Source: Euborellia annulipes
Taxonomy: Eukaryota; Arthropoda; Insecta; Dermaptera; Anisolabididae
Direction of reading: 5' to 3'
NCBI GenBank assembly: GCA_023213315.1
Contig: JAKCPI010005554.1
Coordinates: 124,001 to 188,000, forward strand
DNA: 64,000 nucleotides
The notes under the pieces were generated by a model, which ran no database searches, was not told the origin of the DNA, and saw nothing but the letters and a program-made list of their open reading frames with translations. A program made the translations under genes and the position numbers. Every line of letters starts with the position of its first letter. The stretch's first letter is position 1. Of the stretch, positions 10,063 to 20,817 are shown one piece after another.

Positions 10063-11513
10063 AGTATTTTTCTTTAAAAATTAATATATTTATTTAAAAA
10101 ATTTTAATAAAAGAATATACACCTGTATATTTTCTTTTACATATTTATTTTACACCCATAAAAGGAGTTGAACATTGGACTTTTTTCTATTTTTTTTTTT
10201 AGTTTATTTCCGGTTGCTAGGTGCTTGGGGGGTCCCAAGTAGGCCTAGTAATAGCCCAGGGCCTCACAAATTCCCTCTGTCTAATGGGAGAGATTTAGTG
10301 GCCCTGTGAATGATTTCATTCTTGGAAAAAAATTCAGCCAAAATAGACTTTTCGAACTCGAGTTACCATCCTCAGTTCATTATTGCATAAAGGTCTCAGA
10401 GCTTTAATTTTGAGCTTTTATTAATTTCATAATAAAGACTTCTTTAACTAATTGGTAGAGAAGAGAGTATCAACATGACCTGGATTTGGCTTGAGAGTAG
10501 GATAATAAATTTATCTCTAAACATAAATACAAACCAACAACAAGAAATTTTTCGCTTAACCTGACTTTTCCTTAAAATTCAGATTCTTATTTAACTTTTT
10601 TTAATGAAAGTTTTCCAGAATTAAAAAAATTTTATTTAACCTTATTAGATATTTTCGTCTTTTTACTCCTTCTCGAAAACTAATGTTATCGAAATTATTT
10701 ATACATTTTTTCTTGGCAACTATTGATCTTTCTACTAGAGCCTAAAGGTTTTTTCTTTTTTAGTTCTCATTACGGTTTCTTGCGTTGAAATCCCTAGATA
10801 TATATTTTAGTTATTTGATTTTATATATTTTCGATCCTTTTTTTTATTACTATTTTTATTTTCCATTTTTAGAATATTGCAACTATTTTACTTTCTTGGT
10901 TACTCATTAATATTTAGATAAAAAATGTAACGTAAACATGTCGATCGAACCAACCCTAGTAGTCAACTATGCCAACCTTTTATTAAAATATAATAGTTAA
11001 ATATCAGATGATAAAAAATATTTTTTTACTGAAATTTAATTATAATTAATAGTAAAATCTCAGATTCGTTATAATTTCTTTTTTAAATTATAGAATGTTT
11101 AAAAAACCATTCATCTAAATAACTATTTTGACCTTAAATTAAAAAAATATTTCTTTATTAAACTGCTCTTTCTTTCCCCGTTTGAATGATTTTTTTTATT
11201 CATCTTTATTATAAACATCAATATTGATAATTATTCTCTCCCTTTTGAGTAGGGGCGCCGAACACCCCCGCAAAAATCCTCGGGGTGCTTGAGTACCCGA
11301 GCACTCGGCGTCTCTGAAGGGACACGTTGTGTTCATTGATTTGATTAATTTTAATTAATTTTTTTGCTTCGTAGAATTTATAAGAGGAATTTATCTTATT
11401 CTAATAAATACGAAGGAAAATATATTATTTTTTTTATACAAAAATTTCTTTTTTTTTTATTTGAATAAAGGCAAATTTAAATGGCCGATATGGTTTTAGA
11501 GTGTCGAACAATT
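10063..11513. other. AT-rich stretch, no gene
   Basis: Long T- and A-rich sequence. A GC-rich patch at 10205-10265 (GGTGCTTGGGGGGTCCC, AGTAATAGCCCAGGGCC) and another at 11250-11320 (GGGGCGCCGAACACCC, ACTCGGCGTCTCTG) look like remnants of DNA-transposon ends, but no paired end or target duplication was found. Confidence 0.4.
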
Positions 11514-11890
11514 AAGAAGCCCCACGTCTCGCTAATGACTTGTGTTCAGGTAGTGAGCGTTATTATGATTAACAACTCAATACCACAGATCAGTGCGCAA
11601 AATGGGGGGGGGGGGCATGAATCTTAAGGAGCCGTCAGTTTTTTCGACTAACAGGTTCAGAAATAATGACTCGCCTTTTTTTTTAAATAAAATTTAATTG
11701 TCCGATTTAGAGTTTATCCCTATTGAGAACCCACACCCCCCACGTTTCGCTAATGACTTGTACTCAGGTAGCGAGTATTTATGATTAACAAATCAATACC
11801 ACAGATCGGTGTTCAAAATGGGGAGGATTTGAATCTTGAAGAGGCGTCATTTTTTCGAATCCAATGTTTAGAAATAATGACCCAAAATCT
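11514..11890 (+). repeat. Direct duplication, two diverged units offset by 218 bp
   Basis: Unit 1 starts CCCACGTCTCGCTAATGACT at 11521 and unit 2 starts CCCACGTTTCGCTAATGACT at 11739. Both continue through TCAGGTAG(T/C)GAG, ATACCACAGATC and TTTTTTCGA to AGAAATAATGAC. The copies differ at many positions, so the duplication is old. A G12 run is present in unit 1 only. The 102-aa frame beginning at 11781 starts in unit 2 and ends in an unrelated MITE, so it is not a gene. Confidence 0.7.
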
Positions 11891-12038
11891 TTCATTAGGA
11901 AAATTCAGTTTAAAAAATAACATTCCTTTTCCCATGACTAATTTTTTTTTTTTTTTTTTTTTTTTTGAAATTGTTGAAGAGAGAGGGATGACTTTGGCCA
12001 AGTGCCTGCCCTTATGTTGTTTGATTGGGTCAATGTTA

Positions 12039-12292
12039 TATGGACCCTGTTACGCATTAGTGTGTCAAGCGCCAGCTACCAAGATTTGAGAAAATCAACA
12101 ATAAAGTTTTTTGTTTACATTGGATTCTATATAATTTTTTTTGTCAATTGTGCAAGTGACATTAAATATAATTTTTTTAGGACATATTTCATAAAAAATA
12201 CTATTAATTATAGCATTCCAAACAATATTCCGTGCTTAAGACAATTTTTAATTTTTTGGCGCTTGACACACTAATGCATAACAGGGCCCATA
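12039..12292. mobile_element. Tc1/mariner-type MITE (TATGGACCCTG), copy 1
   Basis: Inverted ends TATGGACCCTGTTACGCATT and AATGCATAACAGGGCCCATA are flanked by TA (12037-12038, 12293-12294). Subterminal GTGTGTCAAGCGCCAG is mirrored by TGGCGCTTGACACAC. The interior is AT-rich and shared with copies at 42441 and 54424 and a half copy at 46596. There is no transposase, so it would depend on an element elsewhere. Confidence 0.85.
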
Positions 12293-12366
12293 TAAGGGTT
12301 AGTGATTATAAATATATTTTATAAAAAATAATCTATATATATTTCAAGAGCAGTGGCTGAATGTAC

Positions 12367-12560
12367 ATATAAAGGGCAGTGAGGAGATCAAGGCAGCCAA
12401 AAGCAATAAAGGAAAATATTTTTTTCATCTGCTTTATTTCAAACACTAGTCGACGTTTCGGCCGATATTCCGGTCTTCATAAGAACCTTAAAAAATTGTG
12501 AAATGCACACAAAAATTACAATTACAATACAATATCTGCTATTTTTTTTTAATAAGTAAT
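12367..12560 (-). mobile_element. Left arm of a large foldback, with hammerhead-like motif on minus strand
   Basis: Inverse complement of 13262-13450: GGCAGTGAGGAGATCAAGG matches CCTTGATCTCCTCACTTGCC, and ACACAAAAATTACAAT is mirrored in the right arm. At 12446-12488 (minus) it has AAGGTTCTTATGAAGACCGG, then ATCGGCCGAAACGTCGAC. The core is CTTATGA rather than CTGATGA, so it is probably inactive. GAAACGTC and the stem I strand are intact. Confidence 0.65.
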
Positions 12561-12813
12561 AATAATAAAATTGTTTTAATTGGATATGAGTTAGGATAAG
12601 AGAATTTCGGTTGCTTGGGAGACAAAACAAGAAAAAAAATAAAAAAGACATTTAGTATTAAATCAAAAATAAATATGGAAAAAATTATAATATATATAAA
12701 AAAAAATAAAATAATAATAATTAAAAATAACTCTTCTATTTTTATAGCAGTATAATTCCCAGTTAATATAAGAAGTAGAAGAATTATATCACTATTGAAC
12801 CAGAAGTCATGAC

Positions 12814-13054
12814 CAGGGGCGGATTAAAGGAGGGGGATCCCCCCCCCAAGAAGAAATTCAAACAGTTATAAAAACTAGTAATCTAAAGAAATGATGATTT
12901 GCGCTCTTTAATTTCAATTGAATTTGTTACCAATCAATTTAAATAAATAGGAAAGGGGTCTAAAATAGCCATAGATGCTGACAAAGTCCTTAAATAAAAA
13001 AAAATTAAAAAAAAAACCGCCTCCCCCCGACAAAATTGCATTAATCCGCCACTG
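12814..13054. mobile_element. hAT-type MITE (CAGGGGCGGATTAA ends), 241 bp
   Basis: A perfect 8-bp target duplication GTCATGAC (12806-12813 and 13055-13062) flanks the inverted ends CAGGGGCGGATTAA and TTAATCCGCCACTG. Subterminal G and C runs are typical of short hAT derivatives. It sits in the spacer between the foldback arms at 12367 and 13262. It is non-coding. Confidence 0.92.
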
Positions 13055-13261
13055 GTCATGACATCAGACGAATTTTCGCGTCAGGAGTTGCCAAGAGCTC
13101 GAGGCAAACAGTAAGTCGTCTTATCACCTTGTTTCTCTTTTCTCTCTCATTAATACTATAATTGTATAAAATGACGAAAAATTGTTATACATATTTGTAT
13201 TATTTAACTTTGTAACTGTAAACACAAAATAGATTAGTATTGTCATCACACTTATTGAAAA

Positions 13262-13450
13262 AAAAAAGTAGCATATATTTTATTGTATTGTATTGTAATT
13301 TTTGTGTGCATTTCATAATTTTTTAAGGTCCTGATGAAGACCGGCATATCAGCCGAAACGTCGACTAGTGTTTGAAATAAGGCAGAAGAAAAAAATATTT
13401 TGCTTTATTGCTTTTGGCTGCCTTGATCTCCTCACTTGCCCTTTAATATC
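13262..13450 (+). mobile_element. Right arm of foldback, with the best-preserved hammerhead core
   Basis: Within 13327-13366 the layout is GGTC, CTGATGA (13331-13337), a GC-rich stem II region, GAAACGTC (13355-13362), then GACT. Stem I pairs GGTC with GACT (one G-U pair). Stem III is the self-complementary ACGT, as in the minimalist hammerheads described for Penelope-like elements. Downstream come TTTGAAATAA and TTTTGGCTGCCT; the latter recurs beside the motif at 63958. Cleavage is untested. Confidence 0.65.
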
Positions 13451-13620
13451 TTTATATATAATTCGCTAAAGTCGTCTGTCTGTCTGTCACGCTCTATTTG
13501 GACAAATTCCCGTAATTTCGAAACCAAATTTTAGATTAAAATATTTTTTAAGATCTATCATATTTGAAGACCCCGTCCGCCTGGGCCTAGCCGCGCGGCT
13601 AGTGTAAATTTAAACTTTTT
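13451..13620 (+). mobile_element. Possible small Helitron-like or LINE-tail repeat
   Basis: Begins with TATATATAATTCGCTAAAG and GTCTGTCTGTCTGTCACGCT, which recur at 43870-43985. It ends near a perfect 16-bp palindrome CTAGCCGCGCGGCTAG (13587-13602) followed by TGTAAATT. A hairpin near the 3' end with a CTAG-type terminus would suit a non-autonomous Helitron-like element. The class is uncertain. Confidence 0.4.
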
Positions 13621-14664
13621 AGCTTCCCTTCCAAAAGGGCTAATTAACTAAAACCAGACCATGCCAGATTTAATTTAATAGATCCTCTTTATCGGCTGGC
13701 TTTTTCATTGATTTCAATTAAATCCGAATCCTATGTGGTTGGATTGATTCTCAATCAGCACATAGTATTAATAACCTAAATATAGCATGCGAATTTTGTG
13801 GTTACTGCTCAAATAGTTTCGCAGATAGTCAAAGGAACATACCAAGCGACAATCGATTACACGAGTATGATCAAAATGTAACTATCCCAGCTCAATTTAG
13901 GAACACATAATTTATTAAAACTTTAGACAACTTTTTTAAATGGTTTTCGAATAGGATTGAGAAAAGCTTGTAGACTTTTTACTCTCATTCACAAAATTAA
14001 CTGGTTCAGCCACATTTAAGAAAGGTGATTATTTTTTGTTGATAACTTTTTCGGTAGTAAATTTAGAATTATTAAAGAAAATATTAGATAGTTTTTTTTT
14101 TTTTGTTATTATGAAATCTAAGTCAAGATTTAGTTGAATATATATCCTATATTATTCTAGATGATATTTATCGATTTTTACAATCTTTTTATTACTTTAA
14201 CATATGAAATTTTTCTCAAGTTCATCACCGAACCTTGCGTTGAAATCTCTGTGTAAAATTAGTTGCTTTCCATTGGATCAATAATCTTGTATTAACTCTG
14301 GAGTTTCTAATTTTCTTCCATTTTATTTAACTGAATTATATTCTCTTCTTGCTAATACTTTTATACAGGTCCCCCCAAGAATTAAAATTATCTGTCGAAA
14401 TACATAAATCGAATGTTCAGAATAAAAGTATAATACATGTTTACTATCTTTGTATTACTATTTATAAATACAAGTTTCTTAACTCCCTTTGAGGTACAAA
14501 AAATGGTTTATTATTGTTTACTTGGAGATAGCTAACCTAAATCACCAATTCACTATTACATTTTCGATTAAATCCTCTTCTACTATCACTTTTTTTAAAG
14601 TTACATTTTCATTTAAACTCCGTCCAAATTTTTCTGAATTGTACTAAATTTGATTTAGTATTTT
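13621..14664. other. AT-rich stretch, no gene
   Basis: I see no repeat ends or coding potential. A mixed-complexity patch lies near 13700-13870. Confidence 0.4.
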
Positions 14665-14935
14665 TATTATTCTTCTTCTTCTTCTTTCTTAGCCTTAATC
14701 CCGCGGTTTGGGGTCGGCGGTTCATGGGTTTTTGCGACCGGGATGGAATAGAACAGGCCGGCCCGTCGCACGGTCTGACGCCTGTTCAAAATAAAGAAGG
14801 AAAGAGACTGACATGCAAAGAAAAGTACTGCCAGTCCCAGCTAGGGCAGCTCGTGGTCGCCATCCACGTACCCACAACATGTGGGCCCCTGAGCAAAAGA
14901 ATTTTATTATTATTATTATTATTATAGAAATAAAA
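14665..14935 (+). repeat. CTTCTTCTTCTT-headed GC-rich repeat, copy 1
   Basis: A CTT/TTC microsatellite is followed by TTAGCCTTAATCCCGCGG, then GCCGGCCCGTCGCACGGTC, CTAGGGCAGCTCGTGGTCGC and CATCCACGTACCCACAACAT, ending in an ATT microsatellite. A minus-strand copy at 33575-33780 shares most of the GC-rich body and a partial copy lies at 50255-50375. It is an interspersed repeat of unknown class. The 67-aa and 73-aa frames inside are not supported as genes. Confidence 0.7.
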
Positions 14936-15899
14936 AAGTATTTTTGGCATTAATCGTCGTTTAGTAACTAATAATACAAAAATGTTACTAATTACAATCA
15001 AATACAACTTTTAGAAAGGGAAAGCGGACCCCTGACCGCTAACATAGGAGGCGAAACCTTTATCTCTGAGAGTAAGGACATGCACAGTTGTCTAATGGGA
15101 GATTCTTTATTAGAGAAGCAATTAATAAAAAAACTTATTTGTAATTTGGTCATTTGGGTTGTCTATCTTCCAGCAAATAAGCGAAAGAAGCAAATTTATG
15201 TAACTCAATATATTTGGGATACACATTTTGGAAAACATTATTTTAAGAGAGTCAGAATATTGACATCTTGATATTAAAATTAAACAACAGAATTGAAATA
15301 TTTTAAAAGTTTTTTGGAAAAATCATTTAAAAGTATATTAGTTGTTGTTAAAATTAAAAAAATATACTTATAAAAGATGTGTTTTCTAATTGTTTTTCTC
15401 ACACTATTACTCGAGTATACGGGTACATAAATATACCTGGGAAAATGTTATGATCATTTTCACATTTTTCTAAATATTTTTAATCAAAAAATATTCATTT
15501 GTGCTCTTTTATTAATATTTATTATATCTCTGGAACTACTTATAAGAGAAGGATGAAACTTTAAAAATTTAGATTCCTTGGAGAATCTAAAAAGATATTA
15601 CAATTTTAACTGCATTAGTCCAAAATGCTCCAATATTCATTAAGAACCAAGATTTCCATCCCTCCGAGCAAATATTTTTAAACTTAGTCAATTAGTTTTT
15701 GACCTATTTATTTGACTCAGAAATCAATATTCAACAATTGCCTCGATTGGGGCTTAACAAGTCAAATGTAAAGAAATTATATCACGTTTGGGTCTGTGAT
15801 GGAAATTCATATAATTAATAATTACTAAATATTAATTACGGTCTATATAACACTGTAGGACCTATATTATTTAACATATTTTGTGATATTTATTTTGCT
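14936..15899. other. AT-rich spacer with half of a small MITE
   Basis: TTTGGGTTGTCTATCTTCCA followed by GCAAATAAGC (about 15150-15185) matches one terminus of the MITE at 53184-53316 without its partner. The rest is AT-rich and unassigned. Confidence 0.4.
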
Positions 15900-15985
15900 G
15901 GTGGGTTAAACCTTCCCAAACTCCCGGATGTCAAACCCGGGATCTTCAACTCTGCTGATTTAAAAAGCGGCTAACAAGTTAGACA
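15900..15985 (-). mobile_element. tRNA-like SINE head fragment
   Basis: The minus strand reads GATCCCGGGTTTGACATCCG, a B box with a paired T-arm (CCCGG...CCGGG), preceded by TTAGCCGC as a weak A box. It is probably a tRNA-derived retroposon rather than a working tRNA, because no acceptor stem could be matched. Confidence 0.4.
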
Positions 15986-16032
15986 GTTTTGGTGGTTAAT
16001 GGAATTGAAATATGAACTAAGATTTAAACTTG

Positions 16033-16260
16033 GGCCAGTGGAAATAGAAGCTCGCCGATGCTCCGAATAGGCTGGGTCCGATTCCTGAGGACCAGGGGGC
16101 GTTCGGTCAACGAGAAAAATAAATCAACCTACTCTAAGTGAGGAGGCAAATTGCTAAGCTGTGGAGTCTGAAGCCTCAACACAACTCGGGGGTGTGGGCC
16201 GGGTTGCTGAGAAGGAGTAATACCTCATAAAATCCAAATCCAACTTACTACTCTAAGTTA
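16033..16260 (+). mobile_element. tRNA-derived SINE
   Basis: The A box TGGGCCAGTGG (from about 16033) and B box GGGTCCGATTCC are spaced as in a tRNA. The T-arm CTGGGTCCGATTCCTGAGG pairs weakly. The body includes GAGTCTGAAGCCTCAACACA, ACTCGGGGGTGTGGGCCGGG and AATACCTCATAAAATCC. No second copy is present in the window. Confidence 0.6.
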
Positions 16261-16366
16261 AATTAATGATAATAATTTTAATAATAAAGTAATTCTGAAA
16301 GGTTATTAAATTACAATTCATATTTCTAGTCCTATATACCATTCAGTCACTTACACTACCATAAAA

Positions 16367-16479
16367 CTTGTTAGTGCCTTTGAGTTAGGCAACCCACGTG
16401 ACATACGACACTAATGCCTCTTGTTCTCACGCAGTGTGTGTGTGTTGTTTGGGATGCCTAGCTCAAAGGCGTTAACAAG
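16367..16479. mobile_element. Small MITE, CTTGTTAGTGCCTTTGAG ends (113 bp)
   Basis: CTTGTTAGTGCCTTTGAGTT at the left matches the inverse of CTCAAAGGCGTTAACAAG at the right. Subterminal TAGGCAACCCA is mirrored as TGGGATGCCTA. A TG microsatellite lies inside. No target duplication is evident. The subterminal motif is shared with MITEs at 21984 and 53184. Confidence 0.7.
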
Positions 16480-16859
16480 TATTATCATATTGCCATTATC
16501 AATATATATCACTGAGGGGTACATTTCTTCTTACACGGCAAATATGTTCCAGAAAACCCGTGTAAAAAAATTGAATCAATTTTTTGTTAGCAGTTGTAGT
16601 CTTAAAGGATAAAAAAAATTTTATAAAAATCAAATCATTCATCGTGAAAAAAGATTAATTTTTTTTTTTTGTTAAATCAAAACCGTGGAATAACAGAACT
16701 GAGTGTATAGTGATAATTGTTGTTTTATGCGGAAATATATTCCAAATGGTTAATTTTAAAATTTGACGTCCTAAAAGGTTCAACCCACCGACACGCTCGA
16801 TCGCTTGCAAACTGCCAGTGATTTAATAAATAGTTACTTAAATATTATAAATAATCAAT

Positions 16860-17075
16860 GGAGGTGTGGGGTAAGGTCCAGAGATAAAGGAGCGTGAATG
16901 ATAAAAGAGGGGATCTGAGGAGAAAAGTCGTGAGAGGAACGCCTCATCCTTGGCTAAGAACAAAAGGAATCCTGGGAAAGGCATTTCTTTCCGTTCCGGG
17001 TCAGGAGATGCAATTGGAAGGACTCAGCTCTGGTGTGATGCAACCTATCTTTCTGTCCTGTGTTTTGTTTATATA
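16860..17075 (+). other. Moderate-GC block, possible exon or non-repeat island
   Basis: Mixed-complexity DNA with two overlapping 60-aa plus-strand frames (from 16894 and 16950). No domain is recognisable, and a C16-type run follows at 17090. It does not match the repeats seen elsewhere here. It may be an exon, regulatory DNA or an unknown repeat. Confidence 0.25.
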
Positions 17076-17678
17076 AAGAGTCGACCACCTCCCCCCCCCC
17101 CCCCCCACCCCCTTCCCGGTTCATCCTGTTAGAAACCCCCACAACTCAGGATGAAGATTCACGTACAAATTGAGTATCTAACATTTTTCTTAACCTAAAT
17201 TAATTTTAATTATTTTACAATATTTATTTTTATCACAAGCAGCATATTGAGTCTTCTGCTTTAGCGGCGTGACTTCGAGCTTTGAACGGAAATCAGATCA
17301 GCCATCCAACTTTCCAATTTGATTTCTCGATTAGTAGTGAAAGGAAACGAGAATATAATCGTATATTTTTTTTAAATAAAACAAACAACTCGGAGAATTA
17401 TGGAATATAATTTTCAGTTTTTACAAATAAATACAATTTTAATTGTTTTTATTGTAAATAAGATTTTAATAATAATTTTTCTATTTATTTTATTATCAGT
17501 TTGTCGAGTGAACAGTGGCGGACTCTCGATGATTTTACTGGTTGATAAATTATTTTTATTTGTTGATAAGTTTTAACATTTATATAGAAATAGACGAAAA
17601 ATCATGTTTCACTGGGAAAGGGGAGTTCAACAAAAAGTCCGGCATTGAGCGTATAGAACGGCTATCATCAATGTAGAG

Positions 17679-17912
17679 CAGTGTTTCCCAACGTGGGGCC
17701 CACGCCCCACAGGGGGGGGGGCAATTCGATAGTTATGTTCTGTTTGCTCAATAATTTCCTAGTGATTTCTTCCTAAAGCATATCATTCAAGTTTCTTTAG
17801 TGAACATTTCAATTTTTGAATATTAAAAATTATGTATATGTTCGGGAGAGGGGGATAAGAATTTTAGAAAGGTTTAGGTGGGATAAAGCACATAAAGGGT
17901 TGGGAATCACTT
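17679..17912. mobile_element. hAT-type MITE (CAGTGTTTCCCAAC ends), 234 bp
   Basis: A perfect 8-bp duplication ATGTAGAG (17671-17678 and 17913-17920) flanks CAGTGTTTCCCAACGTGGGG at the left and GGGTTGGGAATCACTT at the right. The CCCAAC-type hAT end with an adjacent G-run is characteristic. The interior is AT-rich and non-coding. Confidence 0.92.
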
Positions 17913-17920
17913 ATGTAGAG

Positions 17921-19413
17921 AATCAAAACTGGTGGGCATAACAAATCTATTTAGAGGTAATAACACTAGCCAAATTATTGGAAAAAAAACTTTCAATTGA
18001 TTGATTGATTTTCATGAATGGCCTTAGACTAATGTCCATTTGACCATTTTCAAACATTGAAGAGAATTCTTGGATCAAAATATTTCATTATTAGAAAAAA
18101 TTGTTTTAAGCTTAGACAAGTTGTAAAAGAATGCTTAGCGGGTTAACCCCCACCCCCAAGACGACTGGAAGCTCATAAATTGAAGAAAAAATCACAAATT
18201 TGCACCAAGTGAATTTTATTTAATAACTTACCAAAAAAATATTTTTTAAAAGTGCATTTCTTTAGATTTAAGGTTAGAATTATTTTTTTCGGACAAATAG
18301 AAATAAAGATTCGACCATGAATGATATTTTTTGAAAAATTTACTGTCTTATATTTTAGTCCAAAAATCCACAAAAAAGATTTTCTGACTCTGTTCATAAA
18401 ATATTGAGATAATTGTGTAAAAAAAACGTTATTTTGTGTAAAAAAATAACGTAATTTTGAATTGCTAGTCAGTTTTCATTCATTGTCCTAGAAAAATAAT
18501 ATTAGACTCAAATTATCCTGCACGTTTAGATAATATATATTTTCGTGATAAATTAATGTTTTAAACAAATTCAAATCTTTATACAAATTTGTGATTTTTC
18601 TACAATTTTTAGTTTGTTTTTGAGATTTTTTGAGACGTCTTAAGGTCTTAAAGCATTCTTTCACCTCATTTGAAAGTCTAAAACATTTTCTTATAATAAT
18701 TGATTTCGATCCAATAATTTATTTTTCGTTAATTTCTTTAATTACGACTTGCGAATTGTTACATGATAAAAAAAACTGTTTTTTATTTTTGTAATCAGTT
18801 CACAAAAATAGAGATTAATCAATTGAGCAAATTAGAAAAACAAACCGTGTAATTATCAAAATACAACTCAAGGGAATTTGTTCAAAGACTAGCACCTTTA
18901 TCTGACTTCTTGTTGATCAGCTGACTGAGAAAGTATTTGTGATACAATATTTTAATAGTTAAATACCATGTTATTCATTTTTTTGAGAAATATTAGTAAA
19001 AACAATAGATCGATTCCAAATCTCAAAAACTCTGCCCTTGTCTGAATTTTTTACAATGTTCACAATTCTTTAAAAGAAACATTAATAATTTTAATTTAAA
19101 CAAGGTACTAAAAAGCTCAATTAATTTTCATTAATATAATTAATACTGATTTTAAAATGGAAATAAATTTTTCTAAAAATTAAAAAAATATCAATTCCAC
19201 ACCCAACTCGGAAAGGTTTCTTATTTCTGATTAGTTGACTGGTTTGATTAATTTTAACCAATTCATAAAAAACGAGATCATTTATAAATATTCTCTTGAA
19301 ATTTCCAAAATGCTCCTAGGTATGAAAGAAAAAAATATTTCTTCAAACACAAATTGTTCGCAATTAAAAATAGAGCAAAATTGTATAGAGATATTAATTT
19401 GATAAAGTTAATA
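17921..19413. other. Long AT-rich stretch, no gene
   Basis: Very AT-rich throughout. A minus-strand 74-aa frame (18173-18397) is Lys/Phe/Ile-rich and typical of random AT sequence. No repeat ends are found. Confidence 0.5.
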
Positions 19414-19421
19414 CTTTAGAG

Positions 19422-19586
19422 CAGTGATTATCAAACTCTGAGCCGTGGCTTACTCGAAAATATTTATAAATTTACTTAACCGCATCAATTATCAATTGCG
19501 CACTTTAACAAGATAGATTGATAAATATTTTGATTTAGGTAAACCTCTAACGAACGCCGGGAACTAAAAAAAGTTTAGGAAACATC
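19422..19586. mobile_element. Probable degraded hAT MITE (CAGTGATTATCAAACT end)
   Basis: Left end CAGTGATTATCAAACTCTG; right end AAGTTTAGGAAACATC. The flanking octamers CTTTAGAG (19414-19421) and TTTTGGAG (19587-19594) agree at 6 of 8 positions, consistent with an old hAT insertion. Confidence 0.5.
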
Positions 19587-19762
19587 TTTTGGAGATATTT
19601 AAATTTTCCAAGTCTTTAGCGCGGGGGGGGGAGGTGGTGGAAAATTACTTTAAAAAAAACGCAAATAACTTTAATAATAAAAATGACCGGGACTTAATAA
19701 TAAAACATTTGAGACCTTAAATACCTTTTTACCCCTCCAGTGCCCTAGAGGCGTTAACAACT

Positions 19763-20345
19763 AGGGATGAAACGATACGAGTTAAATACAAGTACTTAAT
19801 CGATACCAAGTACTTTTGGAATCGATCCTTTGGAGTCGAGTACCAAGTAGGTATCGGTCAAAAATACTCGTATCGATCGATACTCGGTACACGTACGCGA
19901 TGATTACTTAGGCCAGAAGAACATTTACATATTATTTCGTAAATTTATACTTATATACAATAGAAATAAATGGAATGGTTTGTACCACTGTATTTTACTT
20001 TTATTATTGGAGTGTTTAAGGGAAAACATCTTGAAAAATTGTTAGTTTTGGGAGGTACCTCAAAAAGTGAATTTTTTTCTTAGTCGTAATTGTTTTTTCT
20101 TTGTTCTATTCGATTTGCTACTTTATACTAATTGTTTTTTTATGATATCAATAAATATTTTCACTACTTACTGCTGTTTTTACTTACATTTAATTATATG
20201 AAAACATTGAACGATACGAGTAAGTATCGATACTTCTCAATCTATACAAGTAAGTATCGATACTTTTCAATCGATACCGAGTTGGTATCGATACTTTGCG
20301 ACCGATACGGTTTCGAGTAAAAGTATCGATACCTCATTCGGAGCT
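19763..20345. mobile_element. DNA element with ATCGATAC-rich ends
   Basis: Starts CTAGGGATGAAACGATACG. Both ends carry many ATCGATAC/GTATCGAT copies with local palindromes (19765-19900 and 20208-20340) around an AT-rich core. This resembles hAT-like elements ending in GGGATGAAACGATAC. The right terminus is lost and no target duplication is seen. A fragment of the same kind lies at 32085-32190. The 62-aa frame inside is repeat-encoded noise. Confidence 0.5.
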
Positions 20346-20511
20346 CAATCAATCCGATGAATTTATTTAAATCATTTGATTACCAAATGGTATAAATGGA
20401 TATGTCTGGGCTCCAATATTTCAAAGTTTAAATTGCAGATGTCAAAAATACTTTAAAAAAATATATTTTTAGATTATTTAATTTCTGGTGTTTCTATTAA
20501 ATTGACTAGGT

Positions 20512-20809
20512 CAGGGTTTTCCAAACTTTTTTGACCGCAGCCCAGTTCGAAGTTTTAAAATTTTTCGAAAGTCACCTTATGAAAAAATAAACAATTATTT
20601 ACAAAACAAATTTTATTTTTTAATCAAAATTAAGTTTTAGTTTGATTATTTCATACACAAAAAATTGCAAAAAAAATTTTGTCACTTGAGGATTTTTGCA
20701 GCGAAATATCAAGACATCCTGTATTATCCTTTGGTAGAAATTTTTTGTTTTTACAATTTTTTTTTCGCGACCCGGTGACGGGTCGCGACCCACACTTTAA
20801 GAAACGCTG
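20512..20809. mobile_element. hAT-type MITE (CAGGGTTTTCCAAAC ends), 298 bp
   Basis: Left end CAGGGTTTTCCAAACTTTTT; right end ACACTTTAAGAAACGCTG. The flanking octamers GACTAGGT (20504-20511) and CTCTAGGT (20810-20817) match at 6 of 8. A GGTGACGGGTCGCGACCC segment near the right end parallels GACCGCAGCCC near the left. Confidence 0.75.
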
Positions 20810-20817
20810 CTCTAGGT

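Noticed and set aside
11781..12089. 102-aa plus-strand frame as a gene
   Set aside because: Starts in a direct repeat, passes through a T20-type run coding poly-Phe, and ends in a Tc1-type MITE.
13451..13620. Definite Helitron call
   Set aside because: CTAG palindrome near the end is suggestive, but the TC start, host A/T junction and a second full copy were not demonstrated.
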